Part shown: piece by piece, positions 42,562 through 50,858 of the stretch
Layout: every line of letters begins with the position of its first letter
Numbering within the stretch: position 1 is the stretch's first letter
From: CAYJPK01 sp964372035
GTDB lineage: Bacteria > Desulfobacterota > Desulfovibrionia > Desulfovibrionales > Desulfovibrionaceae
Assembly (NCBI GenBank): GCA_964372035.1
Contig: CAYJPK010000004.1
Location: 1 to 51,486, forward strand
DNA length: 51,486 nt
Reading direction: 5' to 3'
Translations under genes and position numbers: made by a program
Notes under the pieces: model-generated
What the model was told of the DNA's origin: nothing
Database searches by the model: none
What the model saw: the letters and a program-made list of their open reading frames with translations, nothing else

Positions 42562-43314
42562 ATGTTATTTATAGAAAAAGTTAAGAGTGGAAAGGCACTA
42601 CTTGGACCTTTTTTAACCTTAGAGCACCCTGCTATTATTGAGATTTGCGGACATGCTGGCTTTGATTATGCCATCATTGACACAGAACATGGTGAAACTA
42701 CCTTGGAAAGTGCTATTGATATGGTAAGGGCTGCTCAGTTGTCAGGCGTTAGTCCTGTTGTGCGTGTGTATAAGAATGAACCTGAATTAATTTGTAAAGC
42801 ACTTGATATTGGTGCTGAAGCTGTTCAAGTTCCACAAATTTGTAGCCGTGAAGAAGCTATTGCCGCTGTTAGTGCTGCAAAATATTCGCCTGAAGGGACT
42901 CGTGGGTGTAATCATGCAACACGTTCTGGCAAATACTGTGCTATGGATTCAGAAGAAATTTTTACTAAATCTAATGGACGTATCGCTGTTATTTTACAGG
43001 TTGAAGGTCAAAAAGGGCTTGATAGTTTTGAAGATATTGTTAGTGTGCCAGGTATTGACGTCCTTTTTATTGGACCATACGATTTATCAGCTTCACTTGG
43101 TATCCCAGGACAAGTAGAGCACCCACTGGTAGTTGAAGCTATTGCAAAAAGTAAAAAAGCTGCTGATAAGTTTGGCGTTGCTTTAGGATTATTCGTTGAT
43201 GATATTCCAACTGCAAAAAAATGGAGTGAGCTTGGAGTAAGGTACTTATCCTTAAGTGCTGATACTGCGTTTCTCTATAATTCATTCAAGAATGCTGTTG
43301 ACGAGTTTAAATAG
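42562..43314 (+). CDS. HpcH/HpaI family aldolase, second of a tandem pair
   Basis: This 250-residue paralog of the gene before it keeps the same catalytic set: DYAIIDTEHGE, PVVRVYKNEPELI, VEGQKG and IGPYDLSASLGIPGQV. It differs mainly in the C-terminal third and around residues 110-130 (NHATRSGKYCAMDSEEIF against NRFTRGADYSHMSGADFF), so substrate preference may differ. The ATG at 42562 is chosen: GGAG is seven bases before it, whereas the ATG at 42556 is too close, and the shorter form aligns with the paralog (MLFIEKVKSGK against MIFKEKVKSGK). A promoter and a terminator separate it from the first copy. Copy 3 of the dispersed repeat follows its stop. Confidence 0.9.
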   Translation: MLFIEKVKSGKALLGPFLTLEHPAIIEICGHAGFDYAIIDTEHGETTLESAIDMVRAAQLSGVSPVVRVYKNEPELICKALDIGAEAVQVPQICSREEAIAAVSAAKYSPEGTRGCNHATRSGKYCAMDSEEIFTKSNGRIAVILQVEGQKGLDSFEDIVSVPGIDVLFIGPYDLSASLGIPGQVEHPLVVEAIAKSKKAADKFGVALGLFVDDIPTAKKWSELGVRYLSLSADTAFLYNSFKNAVDEFK

Positions 43315-43316
43315 TC

Positions 43317-43450
43317 GATGATGAAAAACATTTTAACACCTTGTAATAAAACAATTTATTTAATATAGCATACTAATAAAAATGCAAGAAATAAGAAATC
43401 ATAGATTACTTTTCTTGCATTTTTATGGTTTTAAAATAAGGCTTTTCAGC
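43317..43450 (+). repeat. Dispersed intergenic repeat, copy 3
   Basis: It starts with GATGATGAAAAA (43317-43328), two bases after the aldolase stop. The core hairpin has 14-bp arms AAAAATGCAAGAAA (43378-43391) and TTTCTTGCATTTTT (43411-43424), and ATAAGAA (43391-43397) follows the left arm. It ends with TTTTCAGC (43443-43450), here followed by a TTCG-loop mini-hairpin (AGC-TTCG-GCT). All modules occur in the same order in copy 1 (8353-8478). The hairpin with A and T runs may also terminate the aldolase transcript. Confidence 0.65.
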
Positions 43451-43501
43451 TTCGGCTAAATAATCATTTCGTCTAGTTTGCAGGCTTGATATTATTCACA
43501 T

Positions 43502-43513
43502 ATGGCAGATGCC
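43502..43513. promoter_or_regulatory. Palindrome upstream of the MFS gene
   Basis: TGGCA-GA-TGCCA lies about 20 bases before the MFS start codon and could be a repressor site. No good promoter boxes are seen beside it. Confidence 0.3.
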
Positions 43514-43534
43514 AATTTAAATGTGAGGTGAAAA

Positions 43535-44704
43535 ATGTCAAGCTCTACAAAAAGTAAATACTCCTTTTATGTCCTGCTTTATTTAGTTACATGTATCTTT
43601 TCTGTTGTATATGGTCCTCAACCGCTACTGCCCTTTATGGCGAAAAGCTTTAATGTTAGTAATGAGGCTATCAATTTAATTATTACTGCTAGTATTCTAC
43701 CTCTTTGTGTTACACCAATTATCTTTGGACTGTATATGCATAATTTTAGTATTAGAAATGTACTAATAGTCGGATTAATCGCCATAGCTTTGCTTGGCTT
43801 GATTCTAAGTTATACTGATAACTTTCATATTGCAGTTTTAACAAGGTTGTTGCAGGGCTTTTTTGTTCCTGCTGTCTTGACAAGTTCACTTGCATATATC
43901 TCAGATAATTTTAAGGGGGAAGAGCTTCAAAAAGCTCTTGGTTTATATGTTGCTGTTAATATCATAGGTAGTCTTGGCGGTAGAATATTTTTAGGCTATG
44001 TTGCTACTGATTATGGGTGGCGTATTGCTATGGCTTCAATTGTGATACTTGCTTTTTTTGGTTTGTTTTTTCTTTTTAATTTTAATGCTGGTGAAAGAGA
44101 AAAAACAGTAGATGCAAAATTTTCAGATTATTTAAAAATTCTTAAAATTCCTGGTGTTACGTCAACAATGTTTCTTGAATTTTTTAGTTTATATGTATTT
44201 ATGGGTTTAACTAATATTTTACCTTTTAGACTCATAGAAGTTATGGGTGAGAATGTATCACCACTTTTTATTTCTATATTTTATATTAGTTTTGTCGCTG
44301 GTTTTTTTGGTTCTTATTTTTCACCAAAACTTGTTAAAATAACGCACGGTCGGGCAAAATTAGTAGCTATTTGTTTCTTTATGTATGCTATTTCTTTCTT
44401 CTTGTTACTAGCAAACAATATATATGCCTTATTCATAGGCTTGTCTTTAGTATGTCTATTCAGATATTTAGAAAGAAGTATTGTGCCAGGTTTAATTGAT
44501 AGTATGGCAGAAGAATATGATAGTGGAATTGTGAATGGAATTGCAATGTCGATTTTTTACCTTGGTGGTGCCATTGGTGCATATATCCCAAGTATGATTT
44601 ATCATCGAGTAGGTTGGAACGAGTTTGTGCTTTCGCTTTCGCTTATGATCTTTATAGCTTTTATTTTTAGCCTAAATAGCTATAAGTATGCTAAAAACTT
44701 ATAA
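43535..44704 (+). CDS. MFS transporter
   Basis: This 389-residue major facilitator superfamily permease has about 12 hydrophobic segments and almost no extra-membrane domains. It is not closely related to the tandem MFS pair at 2.0-4.6 kb: it opens with YLVTCIFSVVYGPQPLLPFM and has RLLQGFFVPAVLTSSLAYIS near residues 108-127, a pattern typical of drug-efflux-like (DHA1) carriers such as YnfM. GAGGTG precedes the ATG. It stands alone with a terminator after it. The substrate is unknown. Confidence 0.87.
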   Translation: MSSSTKSKYSFYVLLYLVTCIFSVVYGPQPLLPFMAKSFNVSNEAINLIITASILPLCVTPIIFGLYMHNFSIRNVLIVGLIAIALLGLILSYTDNFHIAVLTRLLQGFFVPAVLTSSLAYISDNFKGEELQKALGLYVAVNIIGSLGGRIFLGYVATDYGWRIAMASIVILAFFGLFFLFNFNAGEREKTVDAKFSDYLKILKIPGVTSTMFLEFFSLYVFMGLTNILPFRLIEVMGENVSPLFISIFYISFVAGFFGSYFSPKLVKITHGRAKLVAICFFMYAISFFLLLANNIYALFIGLSLVCLFRYLERSIVPGLIDSMAEEYDSGIVNGIAMSIFYLGGAIGAYIPSMIYHRVGWNEFVLSLSLMIFIAFIFSLNSYKYAKNL

Positions 44705-44713
44705 ATATATATA

Positions 44714-44750
44714 AAAAAAGGAATTTGTCTCAAGACTAAATTCCTTTTTT
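44714..44750 (+). terminator. Bidirectional terminator between the MFS gene and the lysozyme-like gene
   Basis: AAAAAAGGAATTT and AAATTCCTTTTTT form a 13-bp stem whose loop contains a second small stem (GTCT/AGAC-like). It serves the convergent genes on both sides. Confidence 0.88.
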
Positions 44751-44785
44751 ATTCTAAAATTTAGATAAAATTTTTGTTTTAATGA

Positions 44786-45811
44786 CTAAACCATGGCAAG
44801 TGCGAGGCTTTGCTCTTCAGCAAAACGATTTCTAACGGCTTGCTGAACTTGTGCTGTTGAAGAGCCAAATTTTGTTGCCCTATCAGCATAAACACTTTTA
44901 ATCATGTCTTGTTCAGATCCTTTGTCGCCATACCCAACGTCCTCAGCTGAGGATACGAAAATTCTTGATGCAGCACTAGCACCATGCTGAACGGAAGTAC
45001 TCCATAGAACTTCTTTTAGTGCAGGTGAAAATTCATCAACATTAATTCCAGCACTACGAATATTTTCAAGCGCAGGAGTGTAGTGAGTTGCCTTTATGAA
45101 ATCTTCTTGTAACTTTGTAAAGCGTTCTGGCTCATTTTGGGCTATTTCTTTCCAAACTTCTGGCATTTTACCTTTTCTGCTACCAGTATTTGCAGGTCCA
45201 GCATTTTCTAATTTTTCTGCAATATCAGGTGCTTCTTCCTTTAAAAACTCAATAAATCCGTCCATAGTTCCAGGGCGTGAAGCGATTTGATACTTACCAT
45301 ATGACGTGCCACCGACCCTGTCGTAACCAATTGCCTCTATGCCATTTTTGCCAGATTCAAACTTAGCAGACAATTGCCCAAGTTTTTCAGTGTCACTATT
45401 TTGGCTGTCAATATTCTTTTTCTCAAGGAGCTCTTTTTTATTGTTGAGCTCAAGAGGCACAGAAAGTGGTTTTTTTGAATTGTCAGTTGAAGATGATTTT
45501 CTATTTAAAGCCCCAATCATGTCACTAATGCTTTGATTTGTAAGGGCATTTTGAACAGGACTTCCAGCGCCACCTTCCATAAGCCTAGCTAAACTTGCTA
45601 GTGCTTTAGTATGCATGGCGTCCATAGACTGTGACATAACAATATTATCAGGGTTAGAAATTTGACCTTGCATCAGCTTGGAAAAATTATTATCCTGACT
45701 AGAACTGCCAAGCATTTCACGCACTCTTGCGCTAGTTGCTTGATAGCTATTGTGTTGTCTGGCGATATCATGCAATGAGCCGCCAATAATTGTAACGTCT
45801 TTGTAGACCAT
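44786..45811 (-). CDS. Lysozyme/transglycosylase-fold-like protein (VgrG-related type)
   Basis: This 341-residue protein has an N-terminal, Ser/Asn/Gln-rich, probably disordered part (1-145) and a C-terminal domain. That domain has KFESGKNG around E152 and GGTSYGKYQIAS near 167-178. The Glu-Ser pair followed by G-x-x-Q-I is the arrangement of goose-type lysozymes and soluble lytic transglycosylases. From memory, similar domains in Desulfovibrio are annotated VgrG-related. No signal peptide is visible. The start at 45811 (GGGAG nine bases before) is supported by a sigma-54-type promoter about 40 bases upstream; the longer frame to 45886 would cross the promoter and the ruvB terminator. Possible roles: flagellar rod, type VI or tail-like peptidoglycan cutting. 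Confidence 0.72.
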   Translation of the reverse strand: MVYKDVTIIGGSLHDIARQHNSYQATSARVREMLGSSSQDNNFSKLMQGQISNPDNIVMSQSMDAMHTKALASLARLMEGGAGSPVQNALTNQSISDMIGALNRKSSSTDNSKKPLSVPLELNNKKELLEKKNIDSQNSDTEKLGQLSAKFESGKNGIEAIGYDRVGGTSYGKYQIASRPGTMDGFIEFLKEEAPDIAEKLENAGPANTGSRKGKMPEVWKEIAQNEPERFTKLQEDFIKATHYTPALENIRSAGINVDEFSPALKEVLWSTSVQHGASAASRIFVSSAEDVGYGDKGSEQDMIKSVYADRATKFGSSTAQVQQAVRNRFAEEQSLALAMV

Positions 45812-45851
45812 CTTAGCTCCCGTCAAAAACTCTAAACTTTTTTTAGACTGA

Positions 45852-45867
45852 TGCAAAAAAAGTGCCA
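45852..45867 (-). promoter_or_regulatory. Sigma-54 (-24/-12) promoter of the lysozyme-like gene
   Basis: On the minus strand TGGCAC-T7-GCA: GG (45866-45865) and GC (45854-45853) with exactly ten bases between, matching TGGCAC-N5-TTGCA. Transcription would start about 30 bases before the ATG at 45811. It overlaps the ruvB terminator, whose T-run supplies part of the match. Confidence 0.6.
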
Positions 45868-45888
45868 TATCTCTACAATATGACACTT
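45854..45888 (-). terminator. Terminator after ruvB
   Basis: On the minus strand AAGTGTCATAT (45888-45878) and ATATGGCACTT (45870-45860) pair over 11 bp with one G-U, then six Us. It lies 23 bases past the ruvB stop. Confidence 0.85.
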
Positions 45889-45910
45889 AAAAACTTTTAA
45901 AAAACATTAT

Positions 45911-46873
45911 TTATGATAACATTCCTAAATGCTTGTAAGATTTAGAAGTTGCCATTCTACCTCGTGGTGTTCTTTTTAAAAATCCGCATTGAACAAGGTA
46001 TGGTTCATAAATATCTTCAATAGTTCTAACCTCTTCCGAGCATGCAACAGCTAAGGTCTTAAGTCCAACAGGACCACCACCATACATATCAACTATGACA
46101 GATAAAATTTTTCTATCCATTTGGTCAAGACCTTGTTCGTCAACGTCCATGCGAGCTAAAGCACTCATTGCAATATCTTTATTGACTGTGCCATCGCCGT
46201 CAACACAGGCAAAATCACGCACACGCCTAAGCAATCTATTGGCAATACGAGGAGTGCCACGGCTTCTACGTCCAATTTCTAAGGAGCCTTCTTCTGTGAT
46301 TGGTAAATTCAAAATCTTGGCAGTACGAGTAACAACGGCTGCAAGCTCATGAGGAGTATAGTATTCTAAGCGGTTTATAATGCCAAATCTATCTCTAAGT
46401 GGTGATGATAATAAGCCAATTCTTGTTGTTGCACCAACTAGCGTAAAAGGTTCAATATCGAGTTTAACTGTCCTTGCTGCTGGTCCTTGCCCGATGATTA
46501 AATCAAGCTTGAAATCTTCCATAGCAGGGTAGAGGACTTCTTCTACTGTAATTGGCATGCGGTGAATTTCATCAATAAATAATAGGTCATTATGCCCAAG
46601 ATTTGTGAGTATTGCGGCTAAATCACCACTTCTTTCAAGGATAGGTCCAGAAGTTGTGACAATATTAACGCCAAGCTCAGCTGCCATAATTTGGGCTAGT
46701 GTTGTTTTCCCAAGTCCAGGGTTGCCATGAAATAAGGTATGATCCATGGCTTGACCACGGTCTTTCGCAGCATCAAGATAGACTCGCATATTTCGGCGAA
46801 GCTCTTCTTGTCCAATAAAATCATCTAGATGTCGAGGTCGAATATGTTCGTCGTTTTTTTGAAAATCTTGCAT
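45911..46873 (-). CDS. ruvB: Holliday junction branch migration ATPase RuvB
   Basis: RuvB is the hexameric AAA+ motor that moves Holliday junctions with RuvA. The 320-residue protein has Walker A GNPGLGKTTL near residues 49-58, Walker B LLFIDEIHRM near 96-105, the sensor region VGATTRIGLLSSPLRDRFG near 150-168, and the C-terminal winged helix ending in PRGRMATSKSYKHLG. It follows ruvA after one base. ruvC is not adjacent in this window. Confidence 0.97.
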   Translation of the reverse strand: MQDFQKNDEHIRPRHLDDFIGQEELRRNMRVYLDAAKDRGQAMDHTLFHGNPGLGKTTLAQIMAAELGVNIVTTSGPILERSGDLAAILTNLGHNDLLFIDEIHRMPITVEEVLYPAMEDFKLDLIIGQGPAARTVKLDIEPFTLVGATTRIGLLSSPLRDRFGIINRLEYYTPHELAAVVTRTAKILNLPITEEGSLEIGRRSRGTPRIANRLLRRVRDFACVDGDGTVNKDIAMSALARMDVDEQGLDQMDRKILSVIVDMYGGGPVGLKTLAVACSEEVRTIEDIYEPYLVQCGFLKRTPRGRMATSKSYKHLGMLS

Positions 46874-46874
46874 A

Positions 46875-47468
46875 TTATTTCTTTTTTGCTAATAGTTTCA
46901 AGCCAGCTCTAAGTGCTGAACTTACATCACAATCTGGCTCATTTTTGAGCACTTCTCGTATGATAGTGTCAGCTTGAGTTTCATCATAACCTAAGTTAAC
47001 TAAGCCAGTTACAGCGTCTTTTAAAATACTTGGTTCAGAAACTGTTGTAATTGAAGCGCTATCAGCCTTTAATTTATATTTAAGTTCAAGGAAAATTTGT
47101 TGAGCACTTTTTTTGCCAATTCCAGAAACAAGAGTCAGCGCATTGACATCATCTTCTAAAATAATGCGTCGCAAATCATCAGGGCGATAAGCAGAAAGAA
47201 TACTTAATGCTGTCCTTGCTCCAACACGATTAATGCTAGTTAAAATAATAAAGGTTTCTCGCTCGTCCCAAGTTTCAAAGCCAAAAAGCTCTTGGGCATC
47301 TTCTCTAACCACAAAGCAAGTATAAAAGCTAACCATATCACCTTGATTTTTAAGTTTTGATAAAGTGTGAACAGGAATACCTATTTCATAGCCAATTCCG
47401 CCATTTGTCACAACAATACAAGATGATGAAGTTTTTTCGAGCAAACGCCCTTCTACATAAGCAATCAT
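46875..47468 (-). CDS. ruvA: Holliday junction DNA-binding protein RuvA
   Basis: RuvA binds the four-way junction and loads RuvB. The 197-residue protein has the N-terminal OB fold (MIAYVEGRLLEKTSSSCIVV, GYEIGIPV), two helix-hairpin-helix segments (LTSINRVGARTALSIL near 77-92, LTLVSGIGKKSAQQI near residues 110-124), and a C-terminal three-helix domain that would contact RuvB. AGGAG lies six bases before the ATG. The two genes are separated by one base. Confidence 0.96.
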   Translation of the reverse strand: MIAYVEGRLLEKTSSSCIVVTNGGIGYEIGIPVHTLSKLKNQGDMVSFYTCFVVREDAQELFGFETWDERETFIILTSINRVGARTALSILSAYRPDDLRRIILEDDVNALTLVSGIGKKSAQQIFLELKYKLKADSASITTVSEPSILKDAVTGLVNLGYDETQADTIIREVLKNEPDCDVSSALRAGLKLLAKKK

Positions 47469-47591
47469 ATTAAACTCCTAAAAAAAGATTATGACCGAAT
47501 TTTGACTAAAAAACAATAGTAATAATAATATCAAATTTTTTGCTCATTATCAAAAAAGATACATAAATTTTATTTTCAGGCTTAAAAAGTG

Positions 47592-47620
47592 TTGACCAGC
47601 GCTAGTTAAAAGCATAAAAC
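47592..47620 (+). promoter_or_regulatory. Promoter of the TRAP transporter operon
   Basis: TTGACC (47592-47597), 17-base spacer, TAAAAC (47615-47620), 37 bases before the ATG. Confidence 0.6.
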
Positions 47621-47657
47621 AGTACGAAAAAGTTAATCTAATAGCATGGGATAAAAA

Positions 47658-49610
47658 ATGACTGAACAGGAAAATTTCAATAAAGCTGACGCTGCAATTG
47701 CAAATGAAGCACAAAACTTACTAGAAAAAAAAGAATCAGAATTAAGATTTAGAAATATTACAGGTAATTACGGTAAAGTTGTTAGCGCAATCTGTATTTT
47801 TTGGTCTTTATTTCAAATTTATGCAACGACCTTTTCGCCTTTTGATGCAATCAGTCTTAGGGCTTGGCATATATTGTTCTTAATTGTTTTATCCTTTATA
47901 TTATATCCAGCATGGAAAAATGTTAATAGTGGTTTAAAATTTCCTACATTTATTGATATTATTGGCATTGGGGCTGGTGTTTATTCTTTTGGATTTTTGC
48001 TTTTAAATTATACACAAATCACTTTACGTGGTGGATATTTTGAACCAATTGACCATGTTGTTGCGTCTATTGCTATTATAGCGTGTTTTGAAATGGCAAG
48101 ACGTGTTGTTGGTAATTTGGCTTGGTTAGCTTTTGCTTTTTTTGCATATAATTTTATTGGTGCCTATATTCCAGGTGCCTTTGGTCATGCCGGCTTTTCA
48201 TGGAATAGGGTAGTTGATCATATGTTTTGGGGAAGCCAGGGCTTGCTAGGCATTGGTGTTGGTGTTTCGGCTACTTATATTTTCTTGTTTATTTTATTTG
48301 GAACATTTTTAAAATATAGTGGATTTACAAATTTTATTAATGATTTAGCCTTAACCCTTGTAGGTCGCTCTGCTGGTGGACCTGCTAAAGTTTCTGTTTT
48401 AGCAAGTGCGCTTATGGGTATGATTAATGGTAGTGCCTTAGCAAATGTTGCAACAACCGGTGCAATCACAATTCCGCTCATGAAAAAAACAGGCTATAAG
48501 GCTGAATTTGCTGGAGCAGTTGAAGCTGTTGCATCAACTGGAGGACAATTTGCACCTCCAATCATGGGTGCTGTTGGCTTTATTATGGCTGAATTTTTAG
48601 GTGTGCCATATACTACTGTTATGCTTGCTGCTGCAATTCCTGCATTTTTATATTATTTAACGCTACTTATTGCTGTTCACTTTGAAGCCAAAAAACTCGG
48701 CTTAAAAGGTTTATCTGCTGAAAATATACCTTCTGCAATTATAGTTTTAAAAGAACGTGGGCATTTATTAATCCCTCTGATTGTTCTTTTAGTTGTATTA
48801 TTTATGGGTTATACTCCTTTGTATGCTGCAAATGTTTCTATTCTAACTACCATTGTAGCCTCATGGCTTTCAAAAGATACACGCATGAGTTTTAAAACAA
48901 TCATCAGGGCTTTGGACGAGGGCGCAAGAGGTGCTGTTGGCGTTGGTGTAGCGTGTGTAATTATAGGCATTATTATTGGGACTGTTTCTTTAACAGGTCT
49001 TGGGCTTACCTTTGGTTATGAGATTTTAAAGTATGTTAGCGACGGGCAGTTATACCTTGGTGGTGTACTTGTAATGCTTATGAGTATTGTGCTTGGAATG
49101 GGTGTACCTGGTGTTGCTGCTTATGTTATTGTCGCAACTGTTGCTGCTCCAATTTTAATTAAGCTTGGGGCAACACCTCTTGCTTCTCATATGTTCTGCT
49201 TAATTTATGCTTGCTTATCAAATATTACGCCTCCAGTTGCAATGTCTTCTTATATTGCTGCTGGTATTGCAAAATCAAATCAAACTCAAACGTCTATAAT
49301 TGCTGTTAAGCTTGGGCTTAGTGGCTTTATTTTACCATTGTTTTTCTTAGATAATCCACTACTATTATATAGTCCAGAGCATGGGCTTATGAATACGATT
49401 GGAGCATTAATTTCTGCAATGCTTGGTGTTTGCGCTCTTGCTGCTGGTCTTTTAGGTTGGTTATTTGGACCATGTAATATTATTATGCGTGTTGGCTTGT
49501 TTGCAGTTGCCTTATTATGTTTAGACCCAAATATTTATACTGATATTTCAGGGCTTGCTCTTTTTGGTCTTATTTGTGTATTAAATAAAAAATCTAGCCA
49601 AAGTGCTTAA
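47658..49610 (+). CDS. TRAP transporter fused permease (TAXI type, DctQM fusion)
   Basis: This 650-residue inner-membrane protein joins the small (4-helix) and large (about 12-helix) subunits of a TRAP transporter, as is usual for the TAXI subtype. The first 130 residues hold the DctQ-like helices after a charged, coiled N-terminus. The DctM part has GVSATYIFLFILFGTFLKYSG near 199-219 and the family signatures NGSALANVATTGAITIPLMKK and GGQFAPPIMGAVGF near 275-320. Later come GMGVPGVAAYVIVATVAAP and the ITPPVAMSSYIAAGIA loop near residue 530. Such systems use a sodium gradient to import organic acids or amino acids. The binding protein gene follows 27 bases downstream. Confidence 0.93.
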   Translation: MTEQENFNKADAAIANEAQNLLEKKESELRFRNITGNYGKVVSAICIFWSLFQIYATTFSPFDAISLRAWHILFLIVLSFILYPAWKNVNSGLKFPTFIDIIGIGAGVYSFGFLLLNYTQITLRGGYFEPIDHVVASIAIIACFEMARRVVGNLAWLAFAFFAYNFIGAYIPGAFGHAGFSWNRVVDHMFWGSQGLLGIGVGVSATYIFLFILFGTFLKYSGFTNFINDLALTLVGRSAGGPAKVSVLASALMGMINGSALANVATTGAITIPLMKKTGYKAEFAGAVEAVASTGGQFAPPIMGAVGFIMAEFLGVPYTTVMLAAAIPAFLYYLTLLIAVHFEAKKLGLKGLSAENIPSAIIVLKERGHLLIPLIVLLVVLFMGYTPLYAANVSILTTIVASWLSKDTRMSFKTIIRALDEGARGAVGVGVACVIIGIIIGTVSLTGLGLTFGYEILKYVSDGQLYLGGVLVMLMSIVLGMGVPGVAAYVIVATVAAPILIKLGATPLASHMFCLIYACLSNITPPVAMSSYIAAGIAKSNQTQTSIIAVKLGLSGFILPLFFLDNPLLLYSPEHGLMNTIGALISAMLGVCALAAGLLGWLFGPCNIIMRVGLFAVALLCLDPNIYTDISGLALFGLICVLNKKSSQSA

Positions 49611-49637
49611 TTTTGTTCATAAAAAAAGGAGAGATAT

Positions 49638-50603
49638 ATGAAATTGTTTAAGATTCTTACTGCTACAGCTTTAGTATTAAGCTTAGCTAGCGTTAGTGTT
49701 GCTTCTGAAAAAAAGAAGTTTAACATTAGCTTCCCAACTGCGGCTACAACTGGTGCTCTTTATCCACTTGGTGCTGGCATTGCAAATGTTTGGAATAACA
49801 CATTACCTTATATTAATGCTCGTGTTCAATCTTCAAATGGTGGTATCCAAAATTTAAACTTGCTCAAGAGCAAAGATGCACAAGTTTCTTTTGCTGTATC
49901 AAGCATTGCATATGAAGCTTTAAAAGGTATGCGTGGCTTTAAAGGTCGTGCTTACGAAGATGTACGTGTAATTGCTGGTTTATACTACAATCCTAACCAA
50001 GTTGTGGCTAGAAAAGATAGTGGCGTTAAATCTTTAGCTGATTTTAAAGGTAAAACTTTTGCTCCAGGTGCTGCTGGCGGTACAACAGAAGTTGAATCAC
50101 GTGTGCACTTTCCTAATGTAGGTATTAATTACCCTGATGATATTAAAGCACAATTTGTTGGCTTTACAGAGTCAATCGACCTTATGCGTAATAAACAAGT
50201 TGACGGCGTATGGATTATGGGTGGTATCCCAACAGCAGCTGTTACTGAAATGACAGCTACTGCTGGTGGACAATTACTTAGCATGAGCCCTGAGCTTGTT
50301 AAGAAAATGAAAGAGCAATACCCGTGGTATTCTGAATTCACCATTCCTGCTGGTACTTATGATGGTCAAACAGAAGCTGTTCGCACAACTGCTATCAAAC
50401 TTTTGATGTTAACTGATGCTTCAGTTCCTGATGATGTTGTTTATGATTTAACTAAAGCTTTCTGGGAAAACCAAAGCGAAGTTGAAAAAGCTCATAAAGT
50501 TATGAAGTCTGTTAAAAAAGATGCGGCTGTTAGCGATTTAGGTGGTGTTCCACTTCATAAAGGCGCAGAAAAATATTATAAAGAAATCGGTCTAATTAAA
50601 TAA
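49638..50603 (+). CDS. TAXI family TRAP transporter substrate-binding protein
   Basis: This is the periplasmic binding protein for the permease encoded just before it. The 321-residue protein has a signal peptide (MKLFKILTATALVLSLASV, cleavage near SVASE), then NISFPTAATTGALYPLGAGIA with the TAXI-type loop, QSSNGGIQNL near residue 70, and FAPGAAGGTTEVESRVHF near residue 140. AAGGAG precedes the ATG. The ligand is not readable; TAXI proteins studied bind glutamate or 2-oxoglutarate-like acids. A strong terminator ends the operon. Confidence 0.92.
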   Translation: MKLFKILTATALVLSLASVSVASEKKKFNISFPTAATTGALYPLGAGIANVWNNTLPYINARVQSSNGGIQNLNLLKSKDAQVSFAVSSIAYEALKGMRGFKGRAYEDVRVIAGLYYNPNQVVARKDSGVKSLADFKGKTFAPGAAGGTTEVESRVHFPNVGINYPDDIKAQFVGFTESIDLMRNKQVDGVWIMGGIPTAAVTEMTATAGGQLLSMSPELVKKMKEQYPWYSEFTIPAGTYDGQTEAVRTTAIKLLMLTDASVPDDVVYDLTKAFWENQSEVEKAHKVMKSVKKDAAVSDLGGVPLHKGAEKYYKEIGLIK

Positions 50604-50619
50604 TTTAGTTCGATTTTTT

Positions 50620-50646
50620 AGGGGCAGATTTTCTGCCCCTTTTTTA
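50620..50646 (+). terminator. Terminator after the TAXI binding protein gene
   Basis: AGGGGCAG, loop ATTTT, CTGCCCCT, then a run of Ts. Confidence 0.93.
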
Positions 50647-50758
50647 TTAACATCTTTTAAGATTTTCTTTCTTTTGGCTTAATTACTTTTTCACATGCTT
50701 GATTTATACTGCGTTAGCTTTAATTTTAAAATAAAAAAATCAAAAAAAGTGAAAATCC

Positions 50759-50777
50759 TTTAAAGTATCACTTTAAA
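50759..50777. promoter_or_regulatory. Palindrome upstream of the sigma-54 promoter
   Basis: TTTAAAGT-ATC-ACTTTAAA is a perfect 8+3+8 inverted repeat ending ten bases before the -24 box. It could bind an activator or repressor, though sigma-54 activators usually bind further upstream. Confidence 0.45.
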
Positions 50778-50786
50778 TCATTTTGA

Positions 50787-50804
50787 GTTGGCACTTTATT
50801 TGCT
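50787..50804 (+). promoter_or_regulatory. Sigma-54 (-24/-12) promoter of the last hypothetical gene
   Basis: TTGGCAC-TTTA-TTTGCT: GG (50790-50791) and GC (50802-50803) are exactly ten bases apart, a near-consensus match. The start of transcription would fall near 50815, which excludes the GTG at 50814 as start codon. Confidence 0.75.
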
Positions 50805-50858
50805 ATATAACCGGTGACAGGTTTTTATGGGTATTTTTTTCCGCAGGAGGCTTATATA

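Noticed and set aside
45812..45886. N-terminal extension of the lysozyme-like protein
   Set aside because: It crosses the sigma-54 promoter and the ruvB terminator hairpin; GGGAG supports the start at 45811.
50814..50858. Longer N-terminus of the last hypothetical gene starting at a GTG
   Set aside because: It would begin at the predicted sigma-54 transcription start and lacks a ribosome binding site; AGGAGG points to 50859.
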